From assembly GCA_963728785.1 (NCBI GenBank), contig CAVSKV010000004.1, positions 1,178,001 through 1,242,000 of the forward strand: a DNA stretch of 64,000 bases, in the 5' to 3' direction. Positions 45,552 through 54,081 of this stretch are shown piece after piece. The stretch comes from JAGWRI01 sp963728785. Lineage in GTDB: Bacteria > Gemmatimonadota > Gemmatimonadetes > Gemmatimonadales > Gemmatimonadaceae. How positions within the stretch are numbered: position 1 is the first letter of the stretch; each line of letters starts with the position of its first letter. Both the position numbers and the translations under genes were made by a program. Under the pieces are notes generated by a model. That model saw only the letters and a list, made by a program, of their open reading frames with translations, had not been told where the DNA came from and ran no database searches.

Positions 45552-47804
45552 ATGAGAACCCTGATCGTGGGTGCCGGCGCTCTGGGCGGACTGGTCGGCG
45601 CGAATCTGACGCGCGCCGGCGAAGACGTGGTGTTGCTCGAGTCGAACACGGCGCGGGCGGCGTTGCTGAACGAGGCCGGACTGCTGGTGAGCCGGATGGG
45701 TGAAGACGAGGTGTGCGTCCCCGTGACCGTGGTGTCCGCCGTGGACGGCCTGGCGCCCTTCGATCTGGTGTTCGTCGCCGTGAAGACGTACGAAACCGAG
45801 GATGCGGTGCGGTCGGTGCTGCCGGCGGTCGGCCCGCAGACGCTGTTTCTCTCGCTCCAGAACGGAATCGGCAATGCCGAGAAGATCGCCGCGCTGGTGG
45901 GCGCCGAACGCGTGCTGTGCGGCATCACGTATCACAGTATCCAGCATGCCGGGCCGCGGCGGCTCAACTACCGTGCGGGGATCAAGCCCATCCAGATCGC
46001 CCCGTTCAGCGGCGCCGATCCAGCGAAGATCGAGCCGATCGCGGAGGTGTTCCGCGCCGCAGGGATGGCCACCGAAGTCGTGCCGAACGTGGACCACGCC
46101 ATCTGGCAGAAGCTGCTTCACAACGCGGTGGTGAACCCCACCTCGGCACTCACCGGTCTCACCTGCCGCGAGATGCTGGCCGACGAGCATCTCATGTCGT
46201 TCATGCGCGATCTCTGCGGCGAGATCATCGCCGTGATGCGGGCGCGCGGCATCCCGATCGTGGACGACGAGGATCCCTTCCGGCCGATCATCGGCTCGCT
46301 CAAGGCGCTCGGCAAGAATCGCCCGTCCATGTGGCAGGATCTCTCGCGCGGCAAGCGCACCGAGGTGGACGCTCTCAACGGCGCGGTGGCCGACGAGGCC
46401 GCGCGCCTCGGGTTATCGGCGCCGCACAACCGCGCCATCGTCGACTTCATTCATTCGCGCGAGCGGCAGAAGTTCCTGAACAAGCAGGCGATCGCCAAAC
46501 AGCTCGGCCTGGACCGTACGCCCATGACCGGCGCGCCGATGCTGCGCGGGCCGGACGGCGGGATGACGCCCGCCGGCCCGCCGCTGGAGAGCACTCGGCG
46601 TCTCAAGGAACTCATGCACTCCTACTACCGCGATCTCGCGGCGGCTTCGGCCGATCGGTCGCGGCTCGTGGCGGCATGCTCGGCGCTGGGTCCGGTGGAA
46701 ATCGTGCGGGCACTGGGCATCGCGCCGTATTTCCCGGAGAACCACGCCGCTCTGATCGCGGCGACGCGCCAGGGGGGGCACGCGATCGCGCGCGCTACGG
46801 TCCACGGGTTCTCGCAGTTCGCCAGTTCGGCGATGCGGGCCGACGTCGGTGCGCTGCTCGAGGGGACGAGCCCGCTCATCGCGGCTCACGGCATCCCGGG
46901 AGTGCCCCGCCCCGATGTCGTAGTGTACAGCACAAACACCGGGCATCAGCTCCTCCGCTGGTTCGAGTTCTACGGTTCGCACTACGGCGTACCGGTTGAC
47001 GGACTGCACCCCCCGCCGGCGCTTCACGAGCTGGAACCGATCGACGTGGACGCCGCCGTGGAGCAACTCCTCCGGCTCGCGTCGAAGCTCGAGCACTCCA
47101 CCGGCCGCACGCTGGAGATCGACCGGTTGAGCGAGACGGTAGGCTACAGCGGCGAGGCGAGCGCACTCTGGGACGACATTCTGGCCCTGGCGCGTGCCGT
47201 GCCGGCGCCGATGACCTTCTTCGACTCTATCGTGCATCTGGCGCCGATGGTGCTCCTGCGTGGAACGCCGGAGGCCGTGTCGTACTACCGGGGGCTGAAG
47301 GCCGAGCTGGAAGACCGCGTCGCCCAGGGCGTCGGTGCCGTTCCCAACGAGACACATCGCTTCTACTGGGACGGTCCGCCGGTCTGGTGCGCGCTCCGGC
47401 CGCTGTCGCGGCTGTTCGCCGACGCCGGGATCGCGGTCGTGGCCTCCACGTTCTGCGGCGAGTTCGTGCTGCCGGGCCTCGACGCCGACGATCCGATTGC
47501 GAGCATGGCGCGCGCCTACACCGGCGTGTTCGGCAATCGGTCAGAGGAATTCAAGACGGCGTACCTGGCTTCGAAGTTCGAGGAGTACGGAGTGGACGCG
47601 GCGATCTACCACGACTGCCGCACGACGCCTGAGGCGAGCCACGTCCGGTTCGGCCTCGCTGTGCGCGCCGAGCGTGCCACCGGCGTGCCGGCGTTCGTCT
47701 TCGAAGCCGATTCACACGACTTGCGGCTCTTTTCCACCGAGCGGTTGCAGGGACAGCTGTCCGCGTTCGTCGAGCAGCACGTTCAAGGATTGGCCGCCCA
47801 CTAG
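45552..47804 (+). CDS. Ketopantoate-reductase/BCR-dehydratase subunit fusion
   Basis: 750 residues, uninterrupted. Residues 1-310 are a complete ketopantoate reductase-type domain: NADP loop VGAGALGG (6-13), catalytic Lys187 in WQKLLHNAVVNP, and RGKRTEVDALNG (267-277). After a linker (310-350), residues 350-750 are a 2-hydroxyacyl-CoA dehydratase/benzoyl-CoA reductase subunit (BcrB/C-HgdB superfamily). It is paralogous to the protein at 48600-49835. Of three expected cluster ligands only Cys376 is kept; Ser425 and Gly464 stand where the paralogue has Cys84 and Cys122. First gene of the second four-gene reductase-like set. I know of no described protein with this architecture. Confidence 0.88.
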   Translation: MRTLIVGAGALGGLVGANLTRAGEDVVLLESNTARAALLNEAGLLVSRMGEDEVCVPVTVVSAVDGLAPFDLVFVAVKTYETEDAVRSVLPAVGPQTLFLSLQNGIGNAEKIAALVGAERVLCGITYHSIQHAGPRRLNYRAGIKPIQIAPFSGADPAKIEPIAEVFRAAGMATEVVPNVDHAIWQKLLHNAVVNPTSALTGLTCREMLADEHLMSFMRDLCGEIIAVMRARGIPIVDDEDPFRPIIGSLKALGKNRPSMWQDLSRGKRTEVDALNGAVADEAARLGLSAPHNRAIVDFIHSRERQKFLNKQAIAKQLGLDRTPMTGAPMLRGPDGGMTPAGPPLESTRRLKELMHSYYRDLAAASADRSRLVAACSALGPVEIVRALGIAPYFPENHAALIAATRQGGHAIARATVHGFSQFASSAMRADVGALLEGTSPLIAAHGIPGVPRPDVVVYSTNTGHQLLRWFEFYGSHYGVPVDGLHPPPALHELEPIDVDAAVEQLLRLASKLEHSTGRTLEIDRLSETVGYSGEASALWDDILALARAVPAPMTFFDSIVHLAPMVLLRGTPEAVSYYRGLKAELEDRVAQGVGAVPNETHRFYWDGPPVWCALRPLSRLFADAGIAVVASTFCGEFVLPGLDADDPIASMARAYTGVFGNRSEEFKTAYLASKFEEYGVDAAIYHDCRTTPEASHVRFGLAVRAERATGVPAFVFEADSHDLRLFSTERLQGQLSAFVEQHVQGLAAH

Positions 47805-47823
47805 GCGGCGAGGAGCGATCGCG

Positions 47824-48603
47824 ATGCTGGAAAACGGGACCAGGGCCGCCGCCGGCGTAGACGTCGGGACGGAGTGCGTGAAAGCGGTGGTGGCCAACGC
47901 CGACGGCCGGATTCTCGGCCGCGCGGTGGCCCCCACGCGCGGGTACTTTCAGGCGTGCAGCTACGAGGTGCTCACGGCGGCGCTCGACGACGCGCAGCTG
48001 CAGGCGTCCGATCTGGTCGGGATCGGCGCCACGGGGTTCGCCATGAACTGTGTGCGCGCCGCGACGACGACGGCCACCGAGGAGAGCTGCCACGCGCGCG
48101 GCGCCTTCCATCATTCGCCGCACGCCATGACGCTCGTGGACATCGGGGGCCGCGACCCGCACGTGATGCATCTTGACGAAGACGGCCGGCGGATGGACGC
48201 GCGGGGCGTGCGCCGCTGCGCCGTCGGGATCGGCAGCTTCCTGATGTTCGCGGCACAGCACCTCGACATCGCGCCTTCCGGCCTCCAGGAGCTGGCGGCC
48301 GCGGCCGCCGCTCCGGCGCCGGTGAGCAGCTACTGCTCAGTGTTCTCCGGCAACGAGGTGCTGGAACGACTGCGCGAGGGGGCCACACGCGAGGAGATCG
48401 CTCTGGGCTGCATGCACTCGGTGGCTGAACGCATCGTCGAGATCGGGGGCTTCGCAGCTCCGATCGTCGTCTGCGGCGGCGTGGTCGAATTCTTCCCCGG
48501 GGTGTTGCGGGCACTCGAGGAACTGTCCGGGGTCGAGGCCCGGGCCGTCCCCGATGCGATCTACACGGGCGCGCTCGGTGCGGCGCTCAAGGTCCTCCAA
48601 TGA
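47824..48603 (+). CDS. BadF/BcrA-type ATPase, degenerate (D-like) activator subunit
   Basis: 259 residues of the ASKHA activase family. The loop DVGTECVK (13-20) is recognisable, but the second motif reads DIGGRDPH (106-113) in place of DIGGQDxK. Both cluster cysteines are kept: Cys132 (RRCAVGIG) and Cys171 (SSYCSVFSG). The degeneracy parallels BcrD, so I read it as the D-type partner of the ATPase at 49832-50629. Its stop overlaps the next start by 4 nt. Confidence 0.85.
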   Translation: MLENGTRAAAGVDVGTECVKAVVANADGRILGRAVAPTRGYFQACSYEVLTAALDDAQLQASDLVGIGATGFAMNCVRAATTTATEESCHARGAFHHSPHAMTLVDIGGRDPHVMHLDEDGRRMDARGVRRCAVGIGSFLMFAAQHLDIAPSGLQELAAAAAAPAPVSSYCSVFSGNEVLERLREGATREEIALGCMHSVAERIVEIGGFAAPIVVCGGVVEFFPGVLRALEELSGVEARAVPDAIYTGALGAALKVLQ

Positions 48604-49835
48604 CCACGCTCCACAGCACCGCCGCGCTCAAGGACACGATGGGCCGGTACTACCGGGCCCTCGGTGACGCGGCCGAGCGGAAGACTGCGCCCGTTGCGTG
48701 GTGCTCGAGCGTGGGGCCCGCCGAACTCCTGCGTGCCCTCGGCTTCCAGGTCTTCTTTCCGGAGAACCACGCGGCCATGCTGGGCACCGCGCGCAGCGCC
48801 AACCGGTACATGCCGCTTGCCCACGCCCAGGGGTACTCGCAGGACGTTTGCTCGTACCTCACCAGCGACATCGGCGCCTACCTCGCGGGCGAGACGCCGC
48901 TCTCCGCCTTCGGTCTGAGCGCGACGCCCCGGGCCGACGTGCTCGTGTTCAACACCAACCAGTGCCGCGACGTGCGCGACTGGTTCGAGTGGTATGGCCG
49001 GACCTGGAACGTGCCCGTGATCGGGGTGCGGTCGCCACGCGCGATCGAGCAGGTCTACGACGCCGACGTAGAGGGCGTCGCCACGCAACTTGAGCGGCTG
49101 GTGCCGACGCTCGAAGCCGTTGCCGGAACCCGTCTCGACGCGACGCGTCTCGCCGAAGCCGTGCGCGTGTCGCGGGAGTGTTCGGACCTCTGGGAAGCCT
49201 GCCTGCGCACCGCCGCACGCCACCCCGCCCCGCTGACCTTCTTCGACGGCACCATCCACATGGGGCCGGCCGTGGTCCTGCGCGGGTCGGCGGAGGCGTG
49301 CGACTACTACCGACTGCTGCTCGCCGAACTCGACGAAGCGGCGCGGCTCGGGCAGGCCGCCGTGCCCCGCGAGTCGTTCCGGCTGTACTGGGAAGGCATG
49401 CCGGTGTGGGGACGCCTGCGCGCCCTGTCGTCGCTGTTCACGGAGTTCCGCACGGCCGTCGTGGCGTCCACGTACTGCAACAGTTGGATCTTCTCAGCGC
49501 TCGATCCGGGCGACCCGATGCGATCGATGGCCCGGGCGTCGCTGGAACTGTTCATCGTGCGATCCGAGGAGGCCAAGGAGGCCTACATCGAGCGCATGGT
49601 CGCGCTCTACGGCGTGGACGGCATCGTGTTCCACGACTGCCGCACCTGCCCGAACAACTCGAACACGCGGTACGGCATGCCGCGACGGATCGCCGAGCGA
49701 CTGGGCGTCCCGACCCTCGCCCTGGACGGCGACGTGAACGACCTGCGGTGCTTCTCCGACGAGCAGGTACGCACCAACGTCGAGGGCTTCGTGGAACAGC
49801 TGGCCGACGCGCGGCCGGCGGGGGCGCGGGCGTGA
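48600..49835 (+). CDS. BCR/2-hydroxyacyl-CoA dehydratase catalytic subunit (HgdB-like)
   Basis: 411 residues. All three expected cluster ligands are present: Cys35 (AWCSSVGP), Cys84 (SQDVCSYLTSD) and Cys122 (NTNQCRDVRDWFEW). The C-terminal HDCRTCPNNSNTRYGM motif is that of 2-hydroxyacyl-CoA dehydratase subunits. It is the closest relative in the window of the C-terminal half of the 45552-47804 fusion, with which it should form the catalytic heterodimer. The substrate is unknown. Confidence 0.85.
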   Translation: MTTLHSTAALKDTMGRYYRALGDAAERKTAPVAWCSSVGPAELLRALGFQVFFPENHAAMLGTARSANRYMPLAHAQGYSQDVCSYLTSDIGAYLAGETPLSAFGLSATPRADVLVFNTNQCRDVRDWFEWYGRTWNVPVIGVRSPRAIEQVYDADVEGVATQLERLVPTLEAVAGTRLDATRLAEAVRVSRECSDLWEACLRTAARHPAPLTFFDGTIHMGPAVVLRGSAEACDYYRLLLAELDEAARLGQAAVPRESFRLYWEGMPVWGRLRALSSLFTEFRTAVVASTYCNSWIFSALDPGDPMRSMARASLELFIVRSEEAKEAYIERMVALYGVDGIVFHDCRTCPNNSNTRYGMPRRIAERLGVPTLALDGDVNDLRCFSDEQVRTNVEGFVEQLADARPAGARA

Positions 49836-50629
49836 AGCGATACGTGGGCGTGGACAGCGGTTCGTGGAACACAAAGGCCGTCGTCATTGACGACGAGGGG
49901 CGCGTACTCGCGCGGGCCGTGGTGCGCTCGGGCGCCGACCTCGCCGGCGCCGCCGAGCAGGCGCTCGCCCTCGCCCTCAGCCGCGCTCCGCGCGGCCGGA
50001 GCGACGTGGACGCGATCTGGGCCACGGGGTTCGGGCGGCAGACGGTAGCCTTCGCCAACGGCTCGCGCACGGAACTCGACTGCCACGGCCGGGGCGTGGC
50101 GTTCTACGTCAAGGGACCGCTTCTCGTGATCGACATCGGCGGCCAGGATGCCAAGGTCATTCGCCTCGACGCGAACGGCCAGCGCGTGGCGCATCGGATG
50201 AACCGCAAGTGCGCCGCCGGCACGGGCAGCTTCCTCGACGAGATCGCGCTCCGGCTGGGCGTCGGCATCGAGACCATGGACGAGCTGGCGTCGCGGTCCA
50301 CCAAGGCCCTCGAGCTCTCCAGCTTCTGCACGGTCTTTGCCGGGACCGAGCTTCTCACGCTCATCCGAGCCGGGCATCGGCCGGCCGATCTTGCGATGGC
50401 GGCCTATCGCTCGCTCGTCAAGCGCCTCGTGGCCATGGACGTCCTCCAGGGACATGTGGTCGCCACCGGCGGTGTCGTCGCGTATCACCCGACCGTGGCC
50501 CGGCTGCTCGGTGAGGAAATGCACACCGAGGTGCTCGTGCCGCCGCACCCGCAGGAGATGGGCGCGTTCGGCGCCGCGCTGGCGGCACGGGACGGCGCCG
50601 TATCGGTGGGCCCGGAGGTGGTGGTATGA
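49832..50629 (+). CDS. BadF/BcrA-type ATPase, canonical activator subunit
   Basis: 265 residues with intact loops DSGSWNTK (8-15) and DIGGQDAK (101-108), and cluster cysteines Cys127 (KCAAGTG) and Cys166 (SSFCTVFAG). These are at the same positions as in the homodimeric activator HgdC. Small size resembles BzdQ/HgdC rather than long BcrA. It lies directly after the HgdB-like gene (GTGA overlap) and before the ligase (ATGA overlap). Confidence 0.88.
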   Translation: MKRYVGVDSGSWNTKAVVIDDEGRVLARAVVRSGADLAGAAEQALALALSRAPRGRSDVDAIWATGFGRQTVAFANGSRTELDCHGRGVAFYVKGPLLVIDIGGQDAKVIRLDANGQRVAHRMNRKCAAGTGSFLDEIALRLGVGIETMDELASRSTKALELSSFCTVFAGTELLTLIRAGHRPADLAMAAYRSLVKRLVAMDVLQGHVVATGGVVAYHPTVARLLGEEMHTEVLVPPHPQEMGAFGAALAARDGAVSVGPEVVV

Positions 50630-52443
50630 GACAGGGCACACACGCCCGGGCCGCCGTGCGGGACGACGACCGCATCCGGTCGCTGCTCGAGCCGACCGGC
50701 GCGAGCGAGACGATTGCCGCCTTCCTGATGCGCAACGCGGGCAGGTTCGACGAGCACCCCGTGTATCGCGAGCGGCAGCTCGGGGCGTTCCGCACGGTGA
50801 CCTGGCGCCAGCTCGAAGGCGACGTCGTCGCGTTTGGCCGGTATCTGGAACGGGCCGGCGTCGCGCCCGGCGACCGAGTGGTGGTCGTCTCGCCAAACCG
50901 GGGCGAGATGCTGGTGGCCGAACTCGCCACGATGAGCCTGGGCGCCGTCTACACGCCGCTCTTTGCCGGCTACTCGCCCGACCAGACGTGCGATCTGCTC
51001 GCCCACGCCGCGCCGTCGGTGGTGGTGCTGCCCAGCAGCGGATGGCGCACGCGTCTGCGGATGCCGCCGAGCACCTGCACCGTGATCACCTTTGACGAGT
51101 TCCCGGACGTCCTCGCGCCGTTCCGTACCGAGCGCCACGCTGCGAGCCGGCGCGCCTTTTTGGAACGCGGCGCGGAGCTCGATCCCACGGCGCCCTGCTT
51201 GATGATGTACACGTCGGGCACGAGCGGAGCGCTCAAGGGCGTGCTGCTCACGCACGACAACATCCTGTCGCAGCGGCGGGCCCTGGCCGCCATCTGGGAC
51301 ATCGGTCCCGAAGACCGCTTCCTGTCGTACCTGCCCTGGCACCACAGCTTCGGCGGAATCTTCGAGAAGTACAGTGCGCTCTACAATGGCGCCCCGCTGG
51401 CCATCGACGACTCGTACGGGCGGGATTTCGACGTGCTGCTGCGCAACTGGATGGAGATCCGACCCACCATCTACTTCAGCGTGCCCAAGGTGTACCAGCA
51501 GATCGTGGCCCACATCCAGTCGCACCCGGAGGATGAGGAGCGGATCTTCCATCCCGAGCTGCGGTTCGTGTTCACGGCTGCCGCGCCGCTGCCCGCCAAC
51601 CTCTCCGCGTTCTTCGCGGCCCGGCACATTCCCGTGGCTGAAGGCTGGGGGCTCACCGAGACGGCGCCCTGCTGCACGCTCACCGATCTCAACGAGCCGC
51701 GCTCGGCGCCGGGCAAGGTGGGCTACCCCTTGCCCGGCGTCACCGTCAAAGTCGCCGACGACGGCGAGATCCTCATCCGCGGCCCCAATGTGATGCGCGG
51801 GTACTACCTGGACGACGACGCGACCGCCAAGGCGCTGCCCGGCGATGGCTGGTTCCACACGGGCGATCTGGGCGAGCTGCTGGGGCCGGCGCTCAAGTTG
51901 GTCGCGCGGAAGGACCGCGTGTTCAAGCTGCTGAACGCAGAAAAGGTGGTCCCGACGGAGATCGAGAACCGGCTGGCCGGCATGAATCCGTACATCCGGC
52001 ACGTGATCGTGGACGGCAGCGGCCGCGATTTCCTCTGCGCCCTGATCTTCCCGGATTTCTTCCGCATCGGCGAGGAGTTCGGCGGCGACCACACGACGGC
52101 CGACCGCGTGGTAGCGGCGTCGCTGCGCGAAACGATCGACGAATTCAACCGCACGCACCCGATCAAGTACGAGCACATCCGCGCGGTGGCGGTGATCAGC
52201 AAGGAGCTGACGATCGAGGATCAGGAGCTGACCCCATCGCTCAAGGTGCGCGTCCGGAACGTGCTGGCCGAGGCCGAGGACTACCTCGAGGCCGTGTACC
52301 AGCCGACCGCGGAATGCGACTGCCGCTTCTTGCGGAAGGTGCTCCGGATTGGCGGCGACGATCGCCCCTGCTTCGGCGGGCGGGACAAGACCCTCGATCG
52401 CTGCCACGAATGCGGAAGCCTGATCTTCGGAGAGGACAGATGA
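50626..52443 (+). CDS. AMP-forming acyl-/aryl-CoA ligase with Cys-rich C-terminal tail
   Basis: 605 residues of the long-chain acyl-CoA synthetase type. P-loop MMYTSGTSGALKG near 195, GWGLTETAP near 342, the GDGWFHTGD motif and the FKLLNAEKVVPTEIE hinge are present. It presumably activates the aromatic acid entering this pathway; it is larger than typical benzoate-CoA ligases (~520). The last 45 residues add five cysteines (C564, C566, C582, C593, C596) ending in CHECG, a likely metal-binding knuckle that is not a usual part of the family. Confidence 0.83.
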   Translation: MRQGTHARAAVRDDDRIRSLLEPTGASETIAAFLMRNAGRFDEHPVYRERQLGAFRTVTWRQLEGDVVAFGRYLERAGVAPGDRVVVVSPNRGEMLVAELATMSLGAVYTPLFAGYSPDQTCDLLAHAAPSVVVLPSSGWRTRLRMPPSTCTVITFDEFPDVLAPFRTERHAASRRAFLERGAELDPTAPCLMMYTSGTSGALKGVLLTHDNILSQRRALAAIWDIGPEDRFLSYLPWHHSFGGIFEKYSALYNGAPLAIDDSYGRDFDVLLRNWMEIRPTIYFSVPKVYQQIVAHIQSHPEDEERIFHPELRFVFTAAAPLPANLSAFFAARHIPVAEGWGLTETAPCCTLTDLNEPRSAPGKVGYPLPGVTVKVADDGEILIRGPNVMRGYYLDDDATAKALPGDGWFHTGDLGELLGPALKLVARKDRVFKLLNAEKVVPTEIENRLAGMNPYIRHVIVDGSGRDFLCALIFPDFFRIGEEFGGDHTTADRVVAASLRETIDEFNRTHPIKYEHIRAVAVISKELTIEDQELTPSLKVRVRNVLAEAEDYLEAVYQPTAECDCRFLRKVLRIGGDDRPCFGGRDKTLDRCHECGSLIFGEDR

Positions 52444-53513
52444 CGACGACGGGGACGACCTTCGAGGCATGGGTCATGGCGACGCCAGGCACGGCTCTGG
52501 ATCACGTGGAATTGCCGTGGACAGAGCCCCGAGCAGGTGAAGCGCTGATCGAGGTGGCCGGATGTGGCGTGTGCCACACCGACCTCTCGTATTTCTACGG
52601 TGGTGTGAAGACGCGCGGACCGTTGCCGCTGGTGCTCGGGCACGAGATCAGCGGAATCGTTCGAGCCGTGGGCCCCGGCGTGGCCCCGTCGCTCGTCGGA
52701 GTGGCCGTCGTGGTGCCAGCGGTGCTTCCGTGCGGCGAGTGCGACCTCTGTCGTGCCGGTCGCCGCGCCATCTGCCGGCAGCAGGTCATGCCGGGCAACG
52801 ATCGCCACGGAGGTTTCGCATCGCACGTTGTCGTGCCGGCGCGGTATCTCTGCCCGGTGCCGGAGTCGGCTCTGGCCGGCCATGAACTCTGGGAACTCTC
52901 CGTGGTGGCCGACGCGCTGTCCACGCCGTTCCAGGCCGTGAAGCGGTCGGGGCTCCGGCCGGAAGAGCTGGCCATCGTCGTCGGCGTGGGCGGCATCGGC
53001 GTGCACGCCGTGCAGGTAGCGCGTGCGGCGGGCGGCACGGTGATCGCCATCGACATCGACGCACGCAAGCTCGACCAGGCGACGGCGGCTGGTGCACGGG
53101 GCGTGATCGACGTTCGCGGCATGCCACTCAAGGACATCCGGAAACAGGTGCGGGCGCTGGCCGAGTCGCTCGGCGCGCCGCCTTACCTATGGAAGATCTT
53201 CGAGACTTCCGGCACGAAGGCCGGCCAGGAGACCGCCTACGGGCTGCTCGGGTTCGGCGCCTCGCTGGGCGTGGTCGGCTACACGATGGACAAGATCGAG
53301 ATCTGCCTTTCCAACCTCATGGCCTACGACGCCGAAGCCCACGGCAACTGGGGGGCGGACCCGGAGATCTACCCGGAGTTGCTGCGGTGGATCGCCGACG
53401 GCCGTCTGGCGGTGAAGCCGTACGTCGAGCGGTACCCCCTCTCGGAGATCGACGCCGTGTTCGACGCCGCCCATCACGGAAAGTTGATGAAGCGAGCGGT
53501 GCTGGTACCGTGA
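52440..53513 (+). CDS. had: 6-Hydroxycyclohex-1-ene-1-carbonyl-CoA dehydrogenase
   Basis: 357-residue zinc alcohol dehydrogenase. Catalytic zinc ligands lie in GCGVCHTD (41-48) and GHE (67-69), structural zinc in CGECDLCRAGRRAIC. Stretches such as VMPGNDRHGGFASHVVVPAR, KIFETSGTKAGQ and YTMDKIEICLSNLMAY match what I remember of Thauera Had very closely. It oxidises the hydroxy intermediate to 6-oxocyclohex-1-ene-1-carbonyl-CoA with NAD. ATGA overlap with the ligase gene. Confidence 0.93.
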   Translation: MTTTGTTFEAWVMATPGTALDHVELPWTEPRAGEALIEVAGCGVCHTDLSYFYGGVKTRGPLPLVLGHEISGIVRAVGPGVAPSLVGVAVVVPAVLPCGECDLCRAGRRAICRQQVMPGNDRHGGFASHVVVPARYLCPVPESALAGHELWELSVVADALSTPFQAVKRSGLRPEELAIVVGVGGIGVHAVQVARAAGGTVIAIDIDARKLDQATAAGARGVIDVRGMPLKDIRKQVRALAESLGAPPYLWKIFETSGTKAGQETAYGLLGFGASLGVVGYTMDKIEICLSNLMAYDAEAHGNWGADPEIYPELLRWIADGRLAVKPYVERYPLSEIDAVFDAAHHGKLMKRAVLVP

Positions 53514-54073
53514 CCGCGCCCACCGACGTGCTCATGAGCGAGCACCGCATCATCGAACGAGTGCTCGACGCGCTGGAAGCGGCGGTGGGCGAACTCCAGC
53601 GCGGGGGCGAGGTGCGGCCGGGCTTCTTTCTCGATGCCAGCGACTTCGTGGCCGGGTTCGCCGACGGCTGCCATCACCGCAAGGAGGAGGGCGTGCTGTT
53701 CGGCGAGATGATCGCGCACGGCGCTCCGGCGCACGGGGGCGCCATCGACGTGATGCTCGAGGAGCACGAACAGGGCCGGGCCTACAACCGCGCTCTGCGC
53801 GACGCGGCCCGGCGTCTCGGCGACGGCGACCCCGAGGTGCGCCGACGCATCGTGGCCAGCGCCATCGGATACATCGCCCTGCTCCACGACCACATCGCCA
53901 AGGAAGACGAGATGGTGTTCCCGATGGCAGACGAGTTGATTCCTCCCGACGCGGCCGGCGCCATCCTCGCCGCATTCGAGCGGGTGGAGCGTGACGATCT
54001 GGGCGGTGGGCGGGAGGGTTTCGTGGCGCTCGCGGCGCGGCTCGAAAAGGAAGCGGCGGCGTTCTCGAACTGA
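53510..54073 (+). CDS. Hemerythrin-like (HHE) domain protein
   Basis: 187-residue four-helix protein with the HHE iron ligands in SEHRIIE, CHHRKEEGVLF, EEHEQGR and LLHDHIAKEDEMVFP. Last gene of the operon, coupled by GTGA to had. A di-iron O2/NO-binding protein here could sense or scavenge oxygen to protect the oxygen-sensitive reductases; this is inferred from position. Confidence 0.82.
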   Translation: MTAPTDVLMSEHRIIERVLDALEAAVGELQRGGEVRPGFFLDASDFVAGFADGCHHRKEEGVLFGEMIAHGAPAHGGAIDVMLEEHEQGRAYNRALRDAARRLGDGDPEVRRRIVASAIGYIALLHDHIAKEDEMVFPMADELIPPDAAGAILAAFERVERDDLGGGREGFVALAARLEKEAAAFSN

Positions 54074-54081
54074 TTTCACAA

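Noticed and set aside
50485..52470. Long open frame (661 codons) on the minus strand
   Set aside because: Antisense to the canonical ATPase and ligase genes; no motif.
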